Shown: positions 9,036 through 18,086, counted from the first letter of the stretch. The stretch: 64,000 bases of DNA from Massilia kyonggiensis (GCF_024756235.1 NZ_JANUGY010000004.1:248001-312000); one strand, 5' to 3'. Notes: generated by a model from the letters alone, not told the origin. Made by a program: numbers and translations.

Positions 9036-9737
9036 ATGCACAACAATCCGATCCAGCTGTTCGACGCCGTGTCGTCGACATTTACCTACATCCTGGCCGC
9101 GCCGGACAGCGACGCTGCCGTCATCATCGACCCCGTCGACCAGCACGTCGAGCGCGACCTCGCCCACCTGAGGCGCCTGGGCCTGCGTCTGGAATACATC
9201 CTCGAAACGCACGCGCACGCCGACCACGTGACGTCAGCCGGCCGCCTGCGCCAGTTGACGGGCGCCCGCGCCGCCGTGCCGAGCGGCTGCGGCATCCCGC
9301 CGGCCGAAGTGCAGCTGCAGGACGGCGACGTCGTCCGCTTCGGCGCCGGCGAGGCCATCGCCGTGATCCACACGCCCGGCCACACGGCGGGCAGCATGTG
9401 CTACGTCTGGCGCGGCAACGTGTTCACGGGCGATACCCTCCTGATCGACGGCTGCGGCCGCACCGATTTCCAGGGCGGCAGCGCGGCGGCGCTGTACGAC
9501 AGCATCACGCACAAGCTGTTCGCGCTGCCGGAGGCGACCCTAGTCTGGCCGGGGCATGACTACAAGGGCCAGTCCGTCTCGACCATCGGCTGGGAGAAGG
9601 CCCATAACGCGCGGGTCGCGGGGCGGTCGCGCGAGGATTTCGTCACGCTGATGAATGGGTTGAACCTGCCGCAGCCGAAGCTGATCGACATCGCCGTGCC
9701 GGCGAATCGCAACCTCGGGCTGCCGCACAGCGTCTGA
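9036..9737 (+). CDS. MBL-fold persulfide dioxygenase-like hydrolase (ETHE1/Blh type)
   Basis: 233-residue metallo-beta-lactamase-fold protein. The metal-binding His cluster is THAHADHVTSAG, with further ligands in HTPGHTAGSMCY, FTGDTLLIDGCGRTDF and VWPGHDYKGQSVSTIG. The last two strings are typical of ETHE1/Blh persulfide dioxygenases, which oxidise glutathione persulfide to sulfite, rather than of glyoxalase II. It is the last gene of the BigR-like operon, and the ATG follows the previous stop with no gap. No fused rhodanese domain is present. Activity is inferred from family and context. Confidence 0.9.
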   Translation: MHNNPIQLFDAVSSTFTYILAAPDSDAAVIIDPVDQHVERDLAHLRRLGLRLEYILETHAHADHVTSAGRLRQLTGARAAVPSGCGIPPAEVQLQDGDVVRFGAGEAIAVIHTPGHTAGSMCYVWRGNVFTGDTLLIDGCGRTDFQGGSAAALYDSITHKLFALPEATLVWPGHDYKGQSVSTIGWEKAHNARVAGRSREDFVTLMNGLNLPQPKLIDIAVPANRNLGLPHSV

Positions 9738-11972
9738 TCACATGCCGGGGCCGGGGCCGAAGCCACCCGGCGGCGGCCCACCCGGCGGCGGCCCGCCATG
9801 GAAGCCTTCGCCGTCCGGCCCGTCGCGCCGCTCGCGATTGACGCTGCCCTGCACCCCGCCGAACCGCCACGACAGTCCCACGTACACGATGCGCCCGTCG
9901 AAGCGGCGCATGGACGTCTCCTTCAGCGTGGCGGTATTGGTGATCGTCTCCATCTTCTGCGAGCTGAAGACGTCCGTCACGTTCATCACGAGGGACAGCG
10001 TGCGCGAGAGGCTGCGGCGCCAGCTCAGGTTCGCACTCGACACGGGCTGGTTATAGCCGGACCCCGCGAGCGTCTTGCCGCGCGCGTTCAACTGCAGCTG
10101 CAGCTGGTCGTCCGGCGTGGCCTGCCAGTTGATGCGGCCGCGCACGCTCAGCGACGTCGCGTTGCGCGTCGTCTCCGCGCCGTTCAGGTCGACCTGCTGC
10201 TGTTCCAGGTACGCGAGGTTGCCGCTCGTGTTGATGGTGACGTTGGGCGTCACCTTCCCGGACAGCGTGAATTCCAGCCCGCCCGAGCGGTTGCTGCCGC
10301 CGTTTTCCAGTGTCGTCAGGATCACGGTGTCGCTGATGGCGGTCTGGCGGCTGCGGATCGTGTCGCGGTCCGTGCGGTAGTAGGCGCGCACGGCGGTATC
10401 GAGCTTGCCCGCCTTCGTCTCGTAGCCGATCTCGAACGAGTCCGTCAGCACGGGCTTCAGGTGCGGGTTGCCGGCCGACTCGTTCAACTCGTCCTTGTAG
10501 ACGATGAACGGGTTCAGGTCGGCCGCGTTGGGCCGGCGGATGCGGCGGGCGTACGCGAAGCGCAGGTTCGTCGTATCGTTCAGCTTATACGTCGCGAAGG
10601 CGCTGGGGATCCAGTTCAGGTACGTGTTCGATGCGGACGTCCCCGTCGTGACCTGGTCGAGGTCCATGTGCGTGTACTCGGCGCGCAGGCCGACCAGCGC
10701 GCCCCAGCGCGGATTCACCTGCCACTGGTACGACGAATACAGCGCGGCGTCGCGTTCGTCCACGGAGAAGGCGTTCGTCAGGCGGGTGTCCGGGACGGCC
10801 GCGCCATCGTAGTAGCGGTTGTCGAAGTCGCTCCGGTTGTCGAACAGCCGGTAGCCCATCTTGAAGGTGGCGCCGTTGTCCAGCGGGCGTTCGTAGTCGC
10901 CGGAGTAGTCCACGATCCGGCTCCTGTTTGCGACCTGCTGCAGGCTGTCCGCATCCGCCGCCGATGCCGGCGTGACGATGTACGTGTTCGCGTAGCGCGT
11001 GTCGTTGCCGTTGTCGCTCGTGGACACGCGCACGTCCATCTTGAACAGTTCGCCGAGCTTTTCTCCCTTGTGATCCCAGCGTGCGCCCCACATCGTGTTC
11101 GTGTTGTCGCCCGTGCGTTGCGTCGTCCGCGTGTAGTCGCTCGCCGGGTTGCCGTCCTCGTCGACCATGCGGTAATGGTCGAGGCCGGACTGGTCGTTCG
11201 TGCGCTTCATGGCGCCCAGGCTGGCCTCGATCGAGTCCACGTCCGTCAGGTTGACCGTCAGCTGGCCGCGCAGGCCGGCGCTGTCGTTCAGGCCGCTGCT
11301 GGCGGAGACCTGGCTGCTGTGCTGGTCCGCGCCGGTGACAGGGTCGATGCGGTCGCGTTCCGTGTCGCCCGTCGAATTGCGCCCGTCGTGGCGGATGTTG
11401 ACGCCGCCCTGGAAGCCCCAGCGGCCCGTGTTGTAAGCACCGTTGACCGCCGCGTTGTAGCGGCCGGCCGTGCCGACGTTCGTGTTGACGACGCCGAAGC
11501 CGCCCGGCTTGCGGTTGCGCTTCATGACGAGGTTCAGGATCGGCCCGCCGCCGCCCTCGTTGCCGAATTCCGCGCCGGGATTGTTGATGACCTCCACGGA
11601 ATCGATGTCCTCGGCCGGCATCGCCTGTAGCGCGGGGCCCTTGTTGTCGCCCTGGAGCATCGCGGACGGCTTGCCGTCGACGAGGATCTGCACGTTCGAA
11701 TTGCCGCGCAGGGAGACGGTGCCGTCCGGATCGACGGCAACGGACGGCACGTTGTTGAGGGCGTCGGCCGCGCTGCCGTTGCTGGCGTTGACGTCGTTCT
11801 TGACATCGTAGACCTGGCGGTCGATGCGGTTGACCTGGCGTTCGCCGACGACGTTGACCTGGTTGACCTTGTCGGGCGCCTTGGACGTGACGTCCTGGGC
11901 GAGCGCCGGTTGCAATGACGCCAGTGCCACGCCGACGAGCGCGGCGCTGCGTTTGAGTGTGAAGTGGACCAT
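9738..11972 (-). CDS. TonB-dependent receptor, outer membrane beta-barrel family
   Basis: 744-residue outer-membrane protein with a signal peptide (MVHFTLKRSAALVGVALASL, cut near ALAQ), a plug domain (SAADALNNVPSVAVDPDG, GNSNVQILVDGKPSAM) and a long barrel of the OMP_b-brl_3 type. I prefer the ATG at 11972, which gives a clean signal peptide. A TTG five codons upstream is possible. The receptor ends in an unusual Gly/Pro-rich tail (GGPPPGGPPPGGFGPGPGM) rather than the usual aromatic terminal strand. The substrate is unknown. It lies downstream of the c-di-GMP genes on the same strand. Confidence 0.92.
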   Translation of the reverse strand: MVHFTLKRSAALVGVALASLQPALAQDVTSKAPDKVNQVNVVGERQVNRIDRQVYDVKNDVNASNGSAADALNNVPSVAVDPDGTVSLRGNSNVQILVDGKPSAMLQGDNKGPALQAMPAEDIDSVEVINNPGAEFGNEGGGGPILNLVMKRNRKPGGFGVVNTNVGTAGRYNAAVNGAYNTGRWGFQGGVNIRHDGRNSTGDTERDRIDPVTGADQHSSQVSASSGLNDSAGLRGQLTVNLTDVDSIEASLGAMKRTNDQSGLDHYRMVDEDGNPASDYTRTTQRTGDNTNTMWGARWDHKGEKLGELFKMDVRVSTSDNGNDTRYANTYIVTPASAADADSLQQVANRSRIVDYSGDYERPLDNGATFKMGYRLFDNRSDFDNRYYDGAAVPDTRLTNAFSVDERDAALYSSYQWQVNPRWGALVGLRAEYTHMDLDQVTTGTSASNTYLNWIPSAFATYKLNDTTNLRFAYARRIRRPNAADLNPFIVYKDELNESAGNPHLKPVLTDSFEIGYETKAGKLDTAVRAYYRTDRDTIRSRQTAISDTVILTTLENGGSNRSGGLEFTLSGKVTPNVTINTSGNLAYLEQQQVDLNGAETTRNATSLSVRGRINWQATPDDQLQLQLNARGKTLAGSGYNQPVSSANLSWRRSLSRTLSLVMNVTDVFSSQKMETITNTATLKETSMRRFDGRIVYVGLSWRFGGVQGSVNRERRDGPDGEGFHGGPPPGGPPPGGFGPGPGM
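9764..9793. repeat. 15-bp tandem duplication in the receptor tail
   Basis: Two perfect copies of CACCCGGCGGCGGCC, encoding the repeated GGPPP of the receptor's C-terminal tail. It is likely a slippage-prone coding repeat. Confidence 0.85.
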
Positions 11973-12064
11973 GTATCTGCTGTGCAAAAAAGTTGGCAGA
12001 TGTTACAGGTCCGATCGCGTTAAAAGATGCGCGTTTCGTGTAAAGAAAAGTAAAAACTCGCGCG

Positions 12065-13258
12065 CTACCCGTTGCGTTGCCGGTGGAGCCGGAATGCGTC
12101 GCGAATATTCCTGACCAGTTCACCGTCGTCCCACGGCTTGGTCATGAACTTGAAGAGTTGCCCCTGGTTGACGCTGTCCGTCACCGCCGCGAGATCGGTA
12201 AATCCCGACAGGATGATCCGTATCGTATCCGGATAAAGCTCCCTGGCGATCCGCATGAACTGGGTCCCCGACATGTTGGGCATCCGCTGGTCGGAAATGA
12301 TGACCTGCACCCTGTTCAGGGCAAGCACGTTGAGGCCTTCCTGCCCGCCGCTCGCCGTCAGCACGCGGTATCCCTCGCGCCGCAACAATCGCCTCAGCGT
12401 CTGCAGGGTGCCCGGTTCGTCATCGACGATCAGGAGCGTATCTTCATCGACCTGGTGTCCGAGCGCCAGCAGCGTCTTTTCGACGAGCATGGTTTCGAAT
12501 TGCGCGGCCGGCACCGCCTCGCTGAAATAAAAGCCCTGCAGCTCGTCGCAACGGCGCCGGCGCAGGAATTGCAGTTGCCCTTCCGTTTCGACCCCTTCCG
12601 CGACCACGCGCAAATGCAGGCTATGGGCCATCGCGATGACCGCGGTCGCAATCGCCGCATTCCCGGCATTGCAATTCACGTCGCGAATGAATGCGCGATC
12701 GATCTTGACCGCGTCGAACGGGAAACGCTGCAGATGGGCGAGCGACGAATGCCCCGTGCCGAAATCGTCCAGGGACAACTGGATACCCAGCTTCTTCAAG
12801 GCCTGGAGGTGTGCGGCGGCCAGTTCCACGTCATGCATCACCATCGATTCCGTCAGCTCGAATTCGATATGGTGGGCCGGCAGCGCGTGCCTGGAAAGCG
12901 CATCCACGATGTTCTGTACGAACTTTCCATTCCTGAGCTGCGCCGCCGACAGGTTGACCGCAATCGGCACGACGTCGATCTGCTGTCCCAGCCAGCGCGC
13001 CTGCTGGCCGAAGACGGTATCGAGGACCCAGTTGCCGATCGGCTCGATCAGTCCAACCTCTTCTGCGAGCGGAATGAAGGTGCCGGGACACACCAGTCCG
13101 CGCTGCGGATGCCGCCAGCGGATCAGCGCTTCCGCGCTGTCGATGCGTCCACTCACCAGGTCGACCCGAGGCTGGTAGTACACGACGAATTCCTGCGCAT
13201 GGAGCGCGTGCAGCAACTCCGATTCCAGTGCGAGCCTCGCGGCGTGAAGGGCATTCAT
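12065..13258 (-). CDS. EAL-domain c-di-GMP phosphodiesterase with C-terminal REC domain (3' half of a split gene)
   Basis: 397 residues. The EAL domain (about 1-255) keeps all the signature residues: EALIRWRHP, NLSAAQL, ELTESMVM, LDDFGTGHSSL, KIDRAFIRD and AEGVETEGQ, so it is probably an active phosphodiesterase. A receiver domain follows (about 275-395; LLIVDDEP, SDQRMPNMSG, KPWDD), of the kind seen in RpfG-type regulators. The ATG lies 12 nt after an in-frame TAG ending the upstream PAS-GAF-GGDEF gene and has no clear ribosome site. The residues between, YSPA before MNALHAARLALESEL, are the normal GGDEF-EAL linker. The protein is probably the detached half of one larger enzyme. Confidence 0.9.
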   Translation of the reverse strand: MNALHAARLALESELLHALHAQEFVVYYQPRVDLVSGRIDSAEALIRWRHPQRGLVCPGTFIPLAEEVGLIEPIGNWVLDTVFGQQARWLGQQIDVVPIAVNLSAAQLRNGKFVQNIVDALSRHALPAHHIEFELTESMVMHDVELAAAHLQALKKLGIQLSLDDFGTGHSSLAHLQRFPFDAVKIDRAFIRDVNCNAGNAAIATAVIAMAHSLHLRVVAEGVETEGQLQFLRRRRCDELQGFYFSEAVPAAQFETMLVEKTLLALGHQVDEDTLLIVDDEPGTLQTLRRLLRREGYRVLTASGGQEGLNVLALNRVQVIISDQRMPNMSGTQFMRIARELYPDTIRIILSGFTDLAAVTDSVNQGQLFKFMTKPWDDGELVRNIRDAFRLHRQRNG

Positions 13259-13270
13259 CGCCGGCGAGTA

Positions 13271-14665
13271 CTACAGATACGGTTGGCCCAGGCGCTTGGC
13301 ACTCTGCAGCGCCGCTTCCGCATGCTTGATCAGCCTTTCGGCGTCGCTGCCATCGCGTGGAAACAATGCCAGGCCGGCCCGCGCCTGGACACGCGCTTCG
13401 TGCGGACCCAACCGGAAGTGCTGGTTGATCGTCGCCAGGACCCTCCCGTCCACGATATGTTCGAGGTCGGCGTCCTGCGTCAATTCGGCGATGGCGATCG
13501 CAAACGTGGCGCCACCGGTCCTGGCGAGGCTGGCGCCGCCCGGGAGCGCCTCGTCGAGCCGCTGTGCGACCTGCTTGAGCAGGGCGTCGCCCATGTGGCG
13601 TCCCAGCGCATCGTTGAATTGCGTGAACCGGTCGATATTCACCAGGATCACGCCGACATGGTGTCCGGCCTGCGCCGAGTGAATGAATTGCCCGAGCCTG
13701 TCCTCGAACAGCCTGGCGTTCGCCAGTCCGGTCAACACGTCGTAATACGCCAGGTAACTGAGCCGCTCCTTGTTGTCGATGAACTGCAACGCAAAGTTGA
13801 GGTCGCCGACCAGGTCATCGAGAAGCTTGAGTTCCTCCGCATCGAAGAATCCGGCGGTATCGGCAATAAACACCATCACGGCGTCGACGCGGCCGGCCGG
13901 TGCCAGCGGCAGCGCGGCAACGGCACGATGGTCATCCTCGAGCATGTCGCCTGCCACCGGTGCCAGCCCGGGATCCGTCGACACGTCATTGCAGATCACT
14001 GTCCGGGCTTCGCGCGCCGCCACGCAGGCCGGCCTGGCGCTGTCGATACTGTCGGCACGCAGGGTCAAGCGTACCCGGTCGACGCTGCGCCGGTCGCCGC
14101 CGCACCATGCCGCGACGCGCCCGTCGAGCGCATCGGGCTCGAACACGCCGATCCATGCCGTCTTGAACGCGCCGACCTGCACCGCGATCCGGCAGACCTC
14201 GTCGAACAGCGCGTCGCGCGTGTGAATCCGGGCGATCGCCGCATTGACGCCGCTCGACACGGCGTAGATCCGGCTGAGCCGCATGATCTTGTCCTGCGCG
14301 AGCAGGCGCTCGGTGACGTCATGGGCCAGGACGAACCTGCACGAGCGTTCGTTGAACCACAACGGGTGCGACGTGATCTCCACCTGAATGCGGGTGCCGT
14401 CCTTCGTGACATGACGCCAGATCCCGGATTTCTCGATACTCGGCACCTGTGGCTGCCGCAGGTTGGCGTCCAGCCGCGCGAGATCTTCCGGCAAACGGAT
14501 GTCGCGGATCGTCATGGCGAGGAATTCCGCTTCCGAGTAACCGTAATGGACGATCGCCGCCGCATTGACCGCCACGAAGCGCAATGTCTCGAGGTCATAC
14601 ACCCACATCGGTACCGGATGCGCATGAAACAGCGCGGAAAATCCCGCGTCTGACGGTTGGATCAT
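13271..14665 (-). CDS. PAS-GAF-degenerate GGDEF protein (5' half of a split gene)
   Basis: 464 residues. A PAS domain (about 10-130), a GAF-like domain (about 145-290) and a GGDEF domain (about 300-460; YYDVLTGLANARLFEDRL, NIDRFTQFNDALGRHMGD). The active-site loop reads RTGGATFAI instead of GGDEF, so diguanylate cyclase activity is almost certainly lost. Such domains often bind GTP and modulate a linked EAL domain. The ATG at 14665 has AAGGAG just upstream. The frame ends in an amber TAG at 13271-13273 exactly where a GGDEF-EAL linker would continue, and the downstream EAL-REC frame is in phase. Confidence 0.9.
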   Translation of the reverse strand: MIQPSDAGFSALFHAHPVPMWVYDLETLRFVAVNAAAIVHYGYSEAEFLAMTIRDIRLPEDLARLDANLRQPQVPSIEKSGIWRHVTKDGTRIQVEITSHPLWFNERSCRFVLAHDVTERLLAQDKIMRLSRIYAVSSGVNAAIARIHTRDALFDEVCRIAVQVGAFKTAWIGVFEPDALDGRVAAWCGGDRRSVDRVRLTLRADSIDSARPACVAAREARTVICNDVSTDPGLAPVAGDMLEDDHRAVAALPLAPAGRVDAVMVFIADTAGFFDAEELKLLDDLVGDLNFALQFIDNKERLSYLAYYDVLTGLANARLFEDRLGQFIHSAQAGHHVGVILVNIDRFTQFNDALGRHMGDALLKQVAQRLDEALPGGASLARTGGATFAIAIAELTQDADLEHIVDGRVLATINQHFRLGPHEARVQARAGLALFPRDGSDAERLIKHAEAALQSAKRLGQPYL

Positions 14666-14857
14666 GACACTCCTTGGCAGCGGCTTTCGAAATACCCGGG
14701 TCGAATCCGCTTCAAGATTGCTCGCAGCACTACGTTTTTGCAAGCCTGTTTTTTTACGACAGGATGCCGCCTCGTTATCCGTGCACGACTTCGCGATCGG
14801 GCCGTCACATCCGCCACTGTTTGCTTTAAAATCCTTGTCTTTTAGCAAGCGGACACC

Positions 14858-16225
14858 ATGGCCTCCGACACCCAACTCCACCGCGGCCTCAAGAGCCGGC
14901 ACATCCAGCTGATGGCCCTCGGCGGCGCCATCGGCACCGGCCTGTTCCTCGGCGTCGCGGAAACGGTCAAGCTCGCCGGCCCGTCCGTGCTGCTCGGCTA
15001 CGCGATCGCGGGCCTCGTCGCCTTCTTGATCATGCGCCAGCTGTCCGAGATGATGGTCGACGAACCGGTCGCCGGCTCCTTCGGGCACTTTGCCGACAAG
15101 TACTGCGGCCGCTTCGCCGGCTTCGTCTCGGGCTGGAATTACTGGGTGCTGTACGTGCTCGTCAGCATGGCCGAGCTGTCCGCCGTGGGCATCTACGTGC
15201 AGTACTGGTTTCCCGACGTGCCGACGTGGGTGTCGGCACTGGGCTGCTTCGTGCTCGCGAACGGCATCAGCCTGATCAACGTGCGCGCGTTCGGCGAGAG
15301 CGAGTTCTGGTTCTCCGTCATCAAGGTGGCGGCCATCATCGCGATGATCGTCTACGGCATCTTCCTGCTCGCAAGCGGCGGTGCCGGGCCGCAGGCGAGC
15401 GTCGGCAACCTGTGGACGCACGGCGGCTTCTTCGCCCACGGCATCCAGGGCCTCGTCATGTCGATGGCGATCATCATGTTCTCGTTCGGCGGCCTGGAAG
15501 TCATCGGCATCACGGCGGCCGAAGCGGCGGATCCGTCCCGCTCGATCCCGCGCGCGACGAACCAGACCCTGTGGCGCATCCTCGTGTTCTACGTCGGCGC
15601 GCTCGCCGTCCTGCTGTCGCTGTATCCGTGGGACCAGATCGTCCCGGGTGCCAGCCCATTCGTGCTGATCTTCAAGGCGCTGGACGCCGGCGTCGTCGCG
15701 CACGTACTGAACATCGTCGTGCTGACGGCGGCGCTGTCCGTCTACAACAGCTGCGTGTACTCGAACAGCCGCATGCTGTACGGCCTCGCCGTGCAGGGTC
15801 ATGCGCCGCGCGCGCTGCTGCGCGTGAACGAGCGGGGCGTGCCGCTGGCGTCGCTGGCCGTGTCGGCCGTCGCCACCGCGCTGTGCGTGGGCGTCAACTA
15901 TGCCGTGCCGGGCAAGGCGCTGGGCCTGCTGATGGGCCTCGCCGTCGCCGGCATGCTGATCAACTGGGCGATGATCAGCTGGTCGCACCTGCGCTTCCGC
16001 GCCGCCAAGCAGGCCGCGGGCGAGCGCACGGCGTTCCCGAGCCCCCTGTACCCGCTCACGAACTGGGCGTGCCTGCTGTATCTGGCGGGGATCGTCGCGA
16101 TCATGTACGCCACGCCGGAACTGCGCGTGTCCGTGTGGATGATTCCCGCCTGGCTCGTCGCGCTGGGCGTCGGCTACCGCATCGCCGAGGGCCGGCGTGC
16201 CCGCGTTGCCCGCGCTGCTTCCTGA
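14858..16225 (+). CDS. Amino acid permease (APC superfamily, AAT family)
   Basis: 455-residue inner-membrane transporter with about 12 helices. The N terminus has the AAT family signature (RGLKSRHIQLMALGGAIGTG, then LFLGVAETVKLAGPS). Further motifs are RQLSEMMVDEPVAGSFGHFA and SFGGLEVIGITAAEAADPS. These match the AroP/PheP/ProY/GabP group of proton symporters. Which amino acid is carried cannot be read from the sequence. The 192-bp gap to the divergent PAS-GGDEF gene must hold promoters for both. Nothing links it to that neighbour functionally. Confidence 0.93.
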   Translation: MASDTQLHRGLKSRHIQLMALGGAIGTGLFLGVAETVKLAGPSVLLGYAIAGLVAFLIMRQLSEMMVDEPVAGSFGHFADKYCGRFAGFVSGWNYWVLYVLVSMAELSAVGIYVQYWFPDVPTWVSALGCFVLANGISLINVRAFGESEFWFSVIKVAAIIAMIVYGIFLLASGGAGPQASVGNLWTHGGFFAHGIQGLVMSMAIIMFSFGGLEVIGITAAEAADPSRSIPRATNQTLWRILVFYVGALAVLLSLYPWDQIVPGASPFVLIFKALDAGVVAHVLNIVVLTAALSVYNSCVYSNSRMLYGLAVQGHAPRALLRVNERGVPLASLAVSAVATALCVGVNYAVPGKALGLLMGLAVAGMLINWAMISWSHLRFRAAKQAAGERTAFPSPLYPLTNWACLLYLAGIVAIMYATPELRVSVWMIPAWLVALGVGYRIAEGRRARVARAAS

Positions 16226-16299
16226 TATCGAGGGCGGCGCCGGCCGGGACCAGTGATACACTCGCCCCGTCACGAACTCCGAACACTTGCGAGCCCAGC

Positions 16300-16566
16300 A
16301 TGGAACAACAGGAATTCCTCGATACGCTGAAAGCGGAAGGTTATGCCGACCCGGTCCTCGTCGAGCGCGCGCCGAACGGCACGCTGGCCGACCACGCGCA
16401 CCCGTTCGAAGCGAAGGCGCTGATCCTGAAAGGCGAGATCCGCCTGCACGCCGGCGGCGAGATCAAGATCTTCCGGGCCGGCGACGTGTTCCACCTCAGA
16501 CGCGACGAGCCGCACCGCGAGAGTTACGGGCCCGAGGGCGTCGCCTATCTGTCCGGGCGGCGCTGA
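16300..16566 (+). CDS. Small cupin-domain protein
   Basis: 88 residues forming a single minimal cupin barrel. Motif 1 is DHAHPFEAKALILKGEIRLH (two His and a Glu as likely metal ligands), and the second motif region is FRAGDVFHLRRDEPHRESYG. Small cupins of this kind are either metal-dependent enzymes or sensors with no assigned substrate. It follows the permease by 74 bp on the same strand and ends 1 bp before the stop codon of the convergent hypothetical gene. Confidence 0.8.
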   Translation: MEQQEFLDTLKAEGYADPVLVERAPNGTLADHAHPFEAKALILKGEIRLHAGGEIKIFRAGDVFHLRRDEPHRESYGPEGVAYLSGRR

Positions 16567-16567
16567 T

Positions 16568-17092
16568 TCAGGCGCACGCCTCGGCCAGCACCAGCACCGG
16601 CTGGTTGCCGGGCACGCGGAACACGATGGCGAAACAGTCGAACCAGTCCTGCGGATCGGGACAGCCGTCGGCCAGCATCGCCCGGTAGGCGTCTTCGGCG
16701 CGGTAGGCATACGTGACGACGACTTCGCCCGCCGCGTTGCCGAACCACGCCTCGTCGTCCGCGCGCGGCAGCACGCCGTCGCCGTTGCGGCCGTGCCAGC
16801 CATGCTGCGACGGGTCGAACAACAGGACCTCGCGACCGCACACGGGACAGGCGGCATGCACGGGCGCGACGGGCGCCGCGACCGTCTTGCGGCCGAACAG
16901 CCCGCGCCGCTCGCGCCGCCGCGCCGTGCGCAACTTCAGTTCCCAGCTGCCGCAGGGGCAGCCGAGCCGGCGCGCGAGGACATCCGGGCCGTGCGGCACC
17001 CCGCGCACGGCGGGTGCCGTGACGTTGGCCAGCATGAATGGCGCCAGGTTGGCCGGGATGCGGGCACCCAGCAGGGCGATGAGGTCGGACAC
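16568..17092 (-). CDS. Hypothetical protein with two zinc-ribbon-like cysteine pairs
   Basis: 174 residues, family not recognised. Two cysteine clusters are visible: CPCGSWELKLR at about residue 45 and CPVCGREVLLFDPSQHGWHG at about 82. Together they could bind one zinc ion. A basic stretch between them (RRRERRGLFGRK) looks like a loop. The remainder is soluble and acidic (ADDEAWFGNAAGEVVVTYAY). There is no signal peptide or membrane helix. It lies 23 bp downstream of the cysteine-synthase-like gene on the same strand and is probably cotranscribed with it. Confidence 0.65.
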   Translation of the reverse strand: MSDLIALLGARIPANLAPFMLANVTAPAVRGVPHGPDVLARRLGCPCGSWELKLRTARRRERRGLFGRKTVAAPVAPVHAACPVCGREVLLFDPSQHGWHGRNGDGVLPRADDEAWFGNAAGEVVVTYAYRAEDAYRAMLADGCPDPQDWFDCFAIVFRVPGNQPVLVLAEACA

Positions 17093-17115
17093 GGTCCGGA
17101 TCCGTAATCAGGTCA

Positions 17116-18033
17116 TCAAAAATACTTTGACAGATAGTACACGCCGGAGTCCGGAAACACGGTCGCCACACGCTTGCCGGCGAGGCGCGGCAGCAGCTGC
17201 GCGATGCCGGCCGTGACGCAACCGCTGGAACCGCCGGCCAGGATGCCCTCTTCCGCCGCCAGCCGGTGGCACCATTCGAGCGCGTCGTCGTCGGCCACCT
17301 GCACGACGTCGTCGACGACGGCAGGGTCGAAACTGCCCGATGGCTGGCGCTTGCCCACGCCTTCGACGGCGCTGGCGAACGGCCCGTCGGCGGGCGTGTC
17401 CGTCACGAGCTTGCGGTAGGCGGAATTGCGGGGCTCCACGCCGATCACGACGAGGTCCGGCTTCTGCTCCTTGAGGTAGCGCCCGATGCCGGAGATCGTG
17501 CCGCCCGACCCGATGCCGCACACGAACACGTCGACCTGGCCCGCGAGCTGGCGCCACAGTTCCGGCCCCGTGTCACGGTAATGGGCTTCGCGGTTCAGCG
17601 CGGAGCGGTACTGGTCGAGGTAGTGCACCTTGTCGCCCTGCGCCAGGCGCTCGGCCACGGCGTGGTAGCCGGCGGCGGGGTCGCTGCCGTCGTCGGGCGC
17701 GCACAGGTGCACCTCCGCCCCGTAGGCGCGGATGCGCTTGATCTTTTCGATGCTCGTGGCCTGCGGCACCGTCACGTCGCATTGCAGGCCCAGCACGGCG
17801 CTGGCCATCGCGAGCGCGGCGCCCGTGTTGCCGGACGAGCTCTCGACGACGCGAGCCGTGTCCGCCGGCAGGCTCTTGAGCATGTGCCGGACCATGCGGT
17901 CCTTGATGCTGCCGCCCGGGTTCATGTATTCGAGCTTCGCGACCACATCGCTGCCGGGAAACAGACGCCCCAGCCTGACGACGGGCGTATTGCCGATCGC
18001 GTCCATCACGGAAGATTTGACTTGGGATTTCAC
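17116..18033 (-). CDS. PLP-dependent cysteine synthase family protein
   Basis: About 305 residues of the fold-type II PLP family (cysteine synthase, cystathionine beta-synthase). The PLP lysine lies in EYMNPGGSIKDRM, the substrate-binding loop is SSGNTGAAL, and the phosphate-binding glycine loop is CGIGSGGTISGIG. The C terminus, FPDSGVYYLSKYF, is typical of CysK/CysM. I favour the GTG at 18033 because AGGAG sits seven bases upstream. An ATG 42 bp further out is possible. Whether it makes cysteine from O-acetylserine or another beta-replacement product cannot be told without comparison. Confidence 0.9.
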   Translation of the reverse strand: MKSQVKSSVMDAIGNTPVVRLGRLFPGSDVVAKLEYMNPGGSIKDRMVRHMLKSLPADTARVVESSSGNTGAALAMASAVLGLQCDVTVPQATSIEKIKRIRAYGAEVHLCAPDDGSDPAAGYHAVAERLAQGDKVHYLDQYRSALNREAHYRDTGPELWRQLAGQVDVFVCGIGSGGTISGIGRYLKEQKPDLVVIGVEPRNSAYRKLVTDTPADGPFASAVEGVGKRQPSGSFDPAVVDDVVQVADDDALEWCHRLAAEEGILAGGSSGCVTAGIAQLLPRLAGKRVATVFPDSGVYYLSKYF

Positions 18034-18086
18034 GCCGCTCCTTTCACTGAAATTGCCGCCGAGAAAGGCTATCACAACAATCGATC

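Noticed and set aside
13271..14665. Active diguanylate cyclase
   Set aside because: The signature loop is GGATF, not GGDEF/GGEEF, so cyclase activity is not expected.
14666..16273. N-terminal extension of the PAS-GAF-GGDEF frame to 1000 codons
   Set aside because: The extra part is antisense to the amino-acid permease. The true start at 14665 has an AAGGAG ribosome site and a PAS domain right after it.
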